In this document: piece after piece, positions 62,486 to 64,000 of the stretch
Layout of the letters: every line of letters begins with the position of its first letter
How positions within the stretch are numbered: position 1 is the stretch's first letter
Assembly: GCA_020746105.1 (NCBI GenBank)
Contig: CM036619.1
Location: 14,484,238 to 14,548,237, forward strand
Direction of reading: 5' to 3'
DNA from: Trogon surrucura
Taxonomy: Eukaryota; Chordata; Aves; Trogoniformes; Trogonidae
DNA: 64,000 bases
Notes under the pieces: model-generated
The model's input: only the letters and a program-made list of their open reading frames with translations
Told to the model about the DNA's origin: nothing
Database searches by the model: none
Position numbers and translations under genes: made by a program

Positions 62486-63627
62486 CTGATGCGGGAGAAC
62501 AATGGTGGAGGAGATGGTGCAGGGTTCAACTTCTTTTACACTCTTACACACACAACCCGCAGTTATGCTGATACAAGGACTCTTCTGTTTTAATAGGTAA
62601 CCCACAGCCATAAAGCAGAGGAATCCCCATGCTCAGCAAAGAGCCCAGGGCACAGAAGTGCTGAATGTGCTGCCACAGAAGAGCCTGAGATCCAAGACTA
62701 ACCTCCTAACTAAAAGCAAACACAGGCAGCACTGAACTATTTGCTCCCACTCTGTGAAGCTTTACATTGTAACACTGGAATGAGGAAAAGAGATGGCAAT
62801 CAGATGTCCTAAAAGCTGTGTTTCCAGGTTTGTTGTTTTTTTTTTTAAAAAGAAAAAAGAATTCATGCCATCTTGCTAGGATTAATATATCAAAGTTGGA
62901 ACTTAACAATTCAAAACCTACTGCGTGCTGCTGGAAGGTTAAAAAATCATGAAATGTCCTTTTCTACATAATTGAGGTTACTGGATGAAACAGAATAAAT
63001 TGCAGCTGTGTGTTCAGCTCTGTAAATATCTCTAGCAAATGTGTAATTGGCTGTAGAGTGGCTGGTGTGGGAGTAGGCAAGTATCCAGGACTTGCATAAA
63101 CACAGGATTTTCTCTCCAAAGGCACACATTTCTTGTTCAGTCTTTATACCAGCGTTAAGCTGGACCACTGTCCCATCAGTGGGCTAGAAACTGGGCACCA
63201 GCAGAGCATGGTGCAATGCTTAGCAGAGAAAACCAACTCCATTTACAGAATTACAAATATAAGCATGTAATTCTGGCTCTCCATCTTGGCCTGTGGCTGC
63301 AGTCTGGTATGGATGGTTTGCCTGAGCAAGGGTCCATTACATATTTTCATTACATACATACATTGCATACTGCTTGTTTGTTTTTAAAAAAAAAGACACT
63401 GCATTTTTTATATTTATCAGTCTCTAATGGAAAAAAAACCCAGAAATTAAACAACAGAATATAAAAAGACACATTGTAATAATTAATACATATATTGAAT
63501 TAATTCTCTTTTATAACATGCTAATTCACAAAATATAAAATTAAGTCATAGATTCTCAGAGATCTTCATCATTAGTTCAAACAGTGCCTCTCTCTCCCTG
63601 GGGATGGGAATTAATGGGAATTTAAGT

Positions 63628-63657
63628 CTTTTTTTTTGGTCTTTTTTTTTTTTTTTC
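63628..63657. repeat. T-rich homopolymer pair
   Basis: Two T runs separated by GGTC in the DEPTOR intron. Confidence 0.85.
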
Positions 63658-64000
63658 ACCAGGAATAGAATGAAACCATTGCTGTGCAAACTCCACAAAT
63701 AGAGTGGACAAATGAAAGGGGAAAACAGCTGATCTAATAGCCCAGGAGAACAACTCTAGTTCTGAGGCGAGCGGCTTGAGGTCTGCCCAGCTCTGTGGTG
63801 GCAGAGCTTCCTCAACAAACCAACTGAGTGAGCGGTCAAACACCGACACAGCAAACAGGGATTACTCATGGAGGTAAACTAAAGCTATCCGTAGATACCT
63901 GGAGGCTAATAACACAAGGATCTAATACTCTGACATGCAAACCTTCCAGAAATACGGAATAGGGAAATATAGGTCACTGCCTCTCGTGGCCCTAATTGGG

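Larger units (their letters stand above)
54213..64000 (-). other. DEPTOR: DEPTOR last intron (partial)
   Basis: It begins leftward at the acceptor before the last exon and runs off the window. It contains two CR1 copies of one subfamily, a GC-rich patch at 58.20-58.54 kb, and open frames (for example 56404-56901 plus and 60574-61095 plus) without recognisable domains. No earlier DEPTOR exon was found. Confidence 0.8.

Noticed and set aside
54213..64000. Earlier DEPTOR exons
   Set aside because: The expected PDZ-start exon (Gly-Ser-Lys-Pro ... Ala-Gly-Met-Lys) was not seen on the minus strand.
1..64000. CRISPR arrays, operons, bacterial-type mobile elements or defence systems
   Set aside because: The window is vertebrate nuclear DNA; no regularly spaced repeats or prokaryotic gene organisation are present.

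Overview
The window is bird genomic DNA. Two things show this: many 5'-truncated CR1 LINEs ending in the ATTCTATG-type 3' repeat, and coding exons that read as vertebrate COL14A1 and DEPTOR. I cannot name the species. Single-copy coding sequence is a tiny fraction of the 64 kb; the rest is intron, intergenic DNA and transposon remains.

Layout. From 1 to about 31.9 kb lies the 5' end of COL14A1 (collagen XIV alpha-1 chain) on the minus strand. Four coding exons (27818-27905, 22206-22322, 20785-20928, 17646-17732) join in frame with canonical splice sites. They encode the first 145 residues: signal peptide, first fibronectin type III domain and a basic linker towards the first von Willebrand A domain. 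That vWA domain was not found, so the next exon probably lies beyond position 1. A CpG island (about 30.4-31.9 kb) lies 2.5-4 kb upstream of the ATG exon. It carries a good minus-strand splice donor (exon end 30409), so it is the likely COL14A1 promoter and non-coding first exon.

From about 31.9 to 53 kb is intergenic DNA holding CR1 copies, a GC-rich repeat that may be LTR-derived, and simple repeats. At 54084-54212 on the minus strand is the last coding exon of DEPTOR, the mTOR inhibitor, encoding the end of its PDZ domain and the stop codon. A 3' UTR of about 1 kb is inferred to its left, and the rest of the window to its right is a DEPTOR intron. DEPTOR and COL14A1 are therefore in tandem on the same strand, about 26 kb from DEPTOR stop to COL14A1 start codon. 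This matches the order I know from mammals.

The most interesting non-genic features are a chimeric SINE with a tRNA-Ile-like head and a CR1 tail at 21252-21432 in a COL14A1 intron; a pair of CR1 copies joined 5' end to 5' end near 8035; a perfect 12-bp hairpin inside a CR1 that looks like a template-switch mutation (1851-1878); and a run of 36 G in the CpG island. I found no evidence of a new gene system: the long open frames in the window fall in repeats, in the CpG island, or in sequence with no recognisable family.
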